The position numbers and the translations under genes were made by a program. Under the pieces are notes generated by a model. The model did no database searches. It saw only the letters and a program-made list of their open reading frames with translations, and was not told the origin of the DNA. Positions 5,414 to 6,577 of a DNA stretch of 6,577 nt are shown here, in pieces. Source of the DNA: an uncultured Treponema sp. (GTDB taxonomy: Bacteria; Spirochaetota; Spirochaetia; Treponematales; Treponemataceae); contig CALBXN010000093.1 in the NCBI GenBank assembly GCA_937890485.1, positions 1 through 6,577 of the forward strand, given 5' to 3'. Numbering within the stretch: the first letter of the stretch is position 1; the number at the start of each line of letters is the position of its first letter.

Positions 5414-5695
5414 ATGAATTATGTAGAGATGACAACAGAAGAAGCCATTGAGGTTTTGAGAAAATCAAAGGGTAAGAAAGTATTGGTGGCGATTAAAGAT
5501 TTAGAAAACGATGAAGACGTAGTTTTTTATCAGAAATTAAAATCAGATTGCGAAGCCATGATAAGAGATGCAAAAGCAGTTTCGTCTATTTGCGATGAAT
5601 TTGTAAGAAGATTAAACGTGTTTACAGAAATTCAGATTGACTTAATGAATATACAACCCCACGGTATGCAAAAAACAATATTGTTAAGAGAATAA
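5414..5695 (+). CDS. Unknown protein in the mazF operon, 93 aa
   Basis: A 93-residue protein I do not recognise. It opens with a helix (TTEEAIEVLRKSKGKK), a strand (VLVAIKDLE), then a long, probably coiled helix (YQKLKSDCEAMIRDAKAVSSICDEFVRRLN) and a hydrophobic end. AAAAGGAGGT (5396-5405) gives it one of the strongest ribosome-binding sites in the window, 8 nt before ATG 5414. It begins 17 nt after mazF with no promoter or terminator between, so it is made from the same mRNA. It could be a second or the true antitoxin, a chaperone-like partner, or unrelated cargo. No DNA-binding motif is evident. Confidence 0.8.
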   Translation: MNYVEMTTEEAIEVLRKSKGKKVLVAIKDLENDEDVVFYQKLKSDCEAMIRDAKAVSSICDEFVRRLNVFTEIQIDLMNIQPHGMQKTILLRE

Positions 5696-5735
5696 ATAAG
5701 TACAATAAAAATCTCTTAATAAATATAAATAATTA

Positions 5736-5764
5736 TTGACAAACACGAACAGATGTTCTATTAT
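5736..5764 (+). promoter_or_regulatory. Plus-strand sigma-A promoter with an SOS box
   Basis: -35 TTGACA (5736-5741), 17-bp spacer, -10 TATTAT (5759-5764). Within the spacer is CGAACAGATGTTCT (5746-5759), matching the Gram-positive LexA/DinR consensus CGAACRNRYGTTYC except for the last base. A LexA dimer here would block the promoter until DNA damage. The start would be near 5771. No protein gene begins within 350 nt; the transcript would run antisense to the small RNA at 5781-5909 and then reach the tRNA and the sigma-like gene. Confidence 0.75.
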
Positions 5765-5773
5765 TGTTCGTGT
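5743..5773. repeat. Perfect 9-bp inverted repeat around the SOS promoter -10 region
   Basis: ACACGAACA (5743-5751) and TGTTCGTGT (5765-5773) with 13 bases between. The left arm is shared with the 12-bp SOS dyad GAACAGATGTTC (5747-5758). The site therefore has two overlapping symmetries, as if a second LexA dimer or another repressor could choose a different half-site. Confidence 0.75.
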
Positions 5774-5780
5774 GATACAT

Positions 5781-5836
5781 AAAAGAAAAAGCCTAGTATA
5801 TCATCGGTATTGGCGTACCTCCATACTAGACCTTTT
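5781..5836 (-). terminator. Intrinsic terminator with structured loop, end of the candidate small RNA
   Basis: Minus-strand stem of 14 consecutive pairs (5836-5823 with 5799-5786) built on CTAGTAT/ATACTAG and continued by AAAAGGT/GCTTTTT with two G-U pairs, then CTTTT. The 23-nt apical part is itself folded: GGUA, loop CGCCAA, UACC. The plus-strand reading has two A-C mismatches and only a short T run. Confidence 0.8.
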
Positions 5837-5909
5837 CAAACAAACATAAAACACAAGATTCAGAAGGTCAATAGACCTAAGAATTTGTGAAACAGCAGAA
5901 TTGCTGCTT
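5781..5909 (-). ncRNA. Candidate small RNA with three hairpins, about 125-130 nt
   Basis: On the minus strand a sigma-A promoter (5916-5944) is followed by three hairpins and an intrinsic terminator. Hairpin 1 is 5891-5908: seven pairs including one G-U, loop AUUC. Hairpin 2 is 5852-5889: CACAA, AUUC and AGGUC pair with their partners, with loop UAUU, a small internal loop and one bulged C. Hairpin 3 is the terminator stem at 5786-5836. The G-U pairs at 5907/5892, 5830/5792 and 5832/5790 exist only in the minus-strand RNA; on the plus strand they are A-C mismatches. This fixes the likely strand. The RNA would start at about A5909 and end in the U-tract at 5790-5781. No open frame of useful size exists on this strand here. 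I recognise no known RNA family; a regulatory or antisense function is inference. Confidence 0.65.
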
Positions 5910-5915
5910 AGATTG

Positions 5916-5944
5916 ATTATACATATTAGATATTCAAAAATCAA
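5916..5944 (-). promoter_or_regulatory. Sigma-A promoter of the candidate small RNA
   Basis: On the minus strand: -35 TTGATT (5939-5944), 17-bp spacer, -10 TATAAT (5916-5921). The predicted start, A5909, is the first base before hairpin 1. There is no ribosome-binding site or start codon for a sizeable frame downstream, which favours a non-coding transcript. Confidence 0.75.
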
Positions 5945-5960
5945 GCACTTTCAAGCATTT
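5941..5960. repeat. Two tandem 10-bp repeats upstream of the small-RNA promoter
   Basis: TCAAGCACTT (5941-5950) and TCAAGCATTT (5951-5960), identical at nine of ten positions and one helical turn apart. They overlap the -35 region of the minus-strand promoter at 5916-5944, so a regulator binding site is possible; chance is not excluded. Confidence 0.4.
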
Positions 5961-6007
5961 CTGCAAAAGTTCCATATTTTAATAATTAAATATAGAAGAA
6001 ATATTAT

Positions 6008-6083
6008 AGGGCATTAGTCAAGTTTGGTTTAAGGCATAGCACTTTGACTGCTAGATTCATTGGTTCAAATCCAATATGCCCTG
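6008..6083 (+). tRNA. tRNA-Gln (anticodon UUG)
   Basis: A complete 76-nt cloverleaf. Acceptor AGGGCAT (6008-6014) pairs with ATGCCCT (6076-6082); discriminator G6083. D-arm GTC/GGC around an A-A mismatch, as usual in glutamine tRNAs. Anticodon stem TAGCA (6037-6041)/TGCTA (6049-6053) with loop CTTTGAC, anticodon TTG at 6044-6046. Five-base variable loop; T-stem ATTGG/CCAAT with loop TTCAAAT. U8, A9 and A26 are canonical. CCA is not encoded and must be added after transcription. It would read CAA and, by wobble, CAG. Lone tRNA genes like this are common in phages and large plasmids, and tRNA genes also serve as integration sites. Confidence 0.96.
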
Positions 6084-6086
6084 TTT

Positions 6087-6099
6087 GTACTTAAAGTAC
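6087..6099. repeat. Odd-length palindrome between tRNA-Gln and the sigma-like gene
   Basis: GTACTT-A-AAGTAC, a 13-bp dyad starting 3 nt after the tRNA. It could act in 3'-end processing or as an operator for the downstream gene. No U-tract follows, so termination is unlikely. It shares GTAC ends with the repeat at 4635-4654. Confidence 0.4.
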
Positions 6100-6128
6100 A
6101 CAAAAATAAGAAAGGGTAGGTTATTTCA

Positions 6129-6380
6129 ATGGTCAATATTTTAAACACTTATTACTCAAACAACGCAAGTAAATTAAGAAAGATGGTGGATAAAATTCTT
6201 ATTAAATTAAAATTTCATGATATAGATAATGAAGATTTTTATTCATTAGCGAATGAGATTTTTGTAGATGTCTTAAGAAGATATGATAAAAAGCAAGATT
6301 TTGATGGATTTTTATATGGAGATTATAATCTTCCAATAGAGATTAAATTATTAAAACAAATATCTCCATCCAAAACATAA
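6129..6380 (+). CDS. RNA polymerase sigma-70-like protein, N-terminal part only (broken or chimeric)
   Basis: The frame gives 83 residues. Residues 1-63 (NNASKLRKMVDKILIKLKF, then DFYSLANEIFVDVLRRYD and FDGFLY) resemble the region-2 start of sigma-70-like factors of Firmicute mobile elements: the segment that binds the polymerase clamp and reads the -10 box. After Y63 (6317) the expected continuation is missing and an unrelated, low-complexity tail (GDYNLPIEIKLLKQ) runs to a stop. Regions 2.4 and 4, needed for promoter recognition, are absent. ATG 6129 has AAAGGG (6111-6116) upstream, spacing 12, a moderate site. Either the gene was cut by an insertion/deletion, or the window's right end is joined to foreign DNA. 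Function is therefore doubtful as it stands. The family call is from remembered pattern, not a search. Confidence 0.6.
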   Translation: MVNILNTYYSNNASKLRKMVDKILIKLKFHDIDNEDFYSLANEIFVDVLRRYDKKQDFDGFLYGDYNLPIEIKLLKQISPSKT

Positions 6381-6388
6381 TTATAATC
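6322..6388. repeat. Direct and inverted short repeats at the right-end junction
   Basis: ATTATAATC occurs at 6322-6330 and again at 6380-6388. In the same place ATGGAGAT (6316-6323) is inverted as ATCTCCAT (6362-6369). They bracket the about 60-bp stretch in which the plus-strand sigma-like frame and the minus-strand frame both lose their character, as expected of a recombination or template-switch joint. Confidence 0.5.
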
Positions 6389-6538
6389 ATAAAAATAATG
6401 TTTACTAAATTCACTTTTAGTCATTAGTTTAACATTAATAAGTTTATCTAATGAATTAATAAATTCTAAGATTTTTTCTTTTAAATTATTGTTTGTAATT
6501 ATTAAAGTTTTTTCACTAATATTTTTTAAAAATTCCAT
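6323..6538 (-). CDS. N-terminal fragment of an unknown protein in very AT-rich DNA (possibly nuclease/helicase-like)
   Basis: A 71-residue minus-strand frame: MEFLKNISEKTLIITNNNLKEKILEFINSLDK at first, a hydrophobic strand, a helix and a second strand (INVKLMTKSEF). It has a plausible start: GAGGT stands 4-5 nt before ATG 6538, and a TATAAT-like -10 lies upstream. The opening recalls the N-termini of AddB-like PD-(D/E)XK nuclease/helicase proteins of very low-GC Bacilli and Mollicute relatives, but this is a weak memory-based match. Only residues 1-54 look natural; from 6377 downward the sequence (VLDGDICFNNLIS) loses this character and soon stops. Composition is near 15% G+C, unlike the rest of the window. 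It looks like the start of a longer gene cut at the same junction that breaks the sigma-like gene. Confidence 0.4.
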   Translation of the reverse strand: MEFLKNISEKTLIITNNNLKEKILEFINSLDKLINVKLMTKSEFSKHYFYDYNYVLDGDICFNNLISIGRL

Positions 6539-6577
6539 AAGTACCTCGTAAATTAATTATATAATAGATGAAAATAA

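Noticed and set aside
5256..5468. Minus-strand frame of 70 codons over the end of mazF
   Set aside because: Overlaps mazF and the next gene; both of those have strong start signals and this one does not.
5684..5719. Inverted repeat TTAAGAGA/TCTCTTAA after the mazF operon as a terminator
   Set aside because: The loop is 20 nt, the stem is AT-rich and no U-tract follows, so it was not called a terminator.
5810..5815. Loop CGCCAA (TTGGCG on the other strand), which recalls the replication-control loop of IncI/IncB plasmids
   Set aside because: Those are plasmids of Gram-negative hosts; no rep gene, leader peptide or second complementary site is visible here, and a hexamer match can be chance.
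5950..5990. Minus-strand mini-frames just upstream of the small-RNA promoter (ending YGTFAEMLESA or reading MELLQKCLKVLDF)
   Set aside because: The frames are 13-14 codons without a ribosome-binding site; the first could be a remnant of a gene end but cannot be supported.
6008..6083. tRNA-Gln as the attachment site of the recombinase
   Set aside because: No second copy of the tRNA 3' end is present in the window, and the recombinase is 5 kb away, so no att site can be claimed.
1..6577. CRISPR array or complete insertion sequence
   Set aside because: No regularly spaced direct repeats, no transposase and no paired terminal inverted repeats were found.

Overview
The window looks like part of a mobile element (prophage, plasmid or integrative element) from a low-GC Firmicute, probably a Clostridia/Lachnospiraceae-type host. 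The grounds are strong AGGAGG-type ribosome-binding sites before almost every gene, a base composition near one third G+C, and a gene set of tyrosine recombinase, ATPase, many tiny Cys-rich proteins, a MazF toxin, a tRNA and the start of a sigma-like factor. No taxonomic marker gene is present, so the host is inferred.

Layout. (1) 41-4539: twelve tightly packed plus-strand genes. A tyrosine recombinase with an unusually long C-terminal tail comes first, then an ABC/RecF-like ATPase, then ten small unassigned proteins of 56-162 residues. Several of these carry paired cysteines like zinc ribbons. The cluster ends at a clear intrinsic terminator (4577-4610). The gene at 2757-3245 looks like two fused small genes, because a perfect Shine-Dalgarno and ATG sit inside it in frame. 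(2) 4668-5695: a toxin-antitoxin-like module. A ribbon-helix-helix protein (minus strand) diverges from mazF (plus strand), which is followed by an unknown partner gene. Each divergent promoter (TTGACA/TATAAT) carries a copy of a GTTTATATAAAC-like palindrome in its spacer, and a third copy lies between them. This points to one repressor controlling both directions. (3) 5696-6007: no protein gene. On the minus strand I see a complete small-RNA unit: a sigma-A promoter at 5916-5944, three consecutive hairpins, and an intrinsic terminator at 5781-5836. G-U wobbles in two of the stems fit the minus strand and not the plus strand. Facing it is a plus-strand promoter with a LexA/DinR-type SOS box in its spacer; its transcript would be antisense to the whole small RNA. 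(4) 6008-6083: a tRNA-Gln(UUG) without encoded CCA. (5) 6129-6380: the N-terminal part of a sigma-like protein that stops resembling that family after about residue 63. (6) About 6318-6577: very AT-rich DNA (about 15% G+C from 6381 on by hand count) holding an unrelated minus-strand reading frame. Short direct and inverted repeats lie at the change-over, so the right end may be a recombination scar or an assembly/amplification chimera.

How the parts may work together: the recombinase and ATPase handle the element's DNA, the small proteins are typical accessory cargo, and the MazF module may stabilise the element. The SOS box suggests that DNA damage could switch on transcription across the small RNA, the tRNA and the sigma-like gene. 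The most novel candidate is the small RNA with its SOS-type antisense promoter beside the divergent RHH-MazF module.
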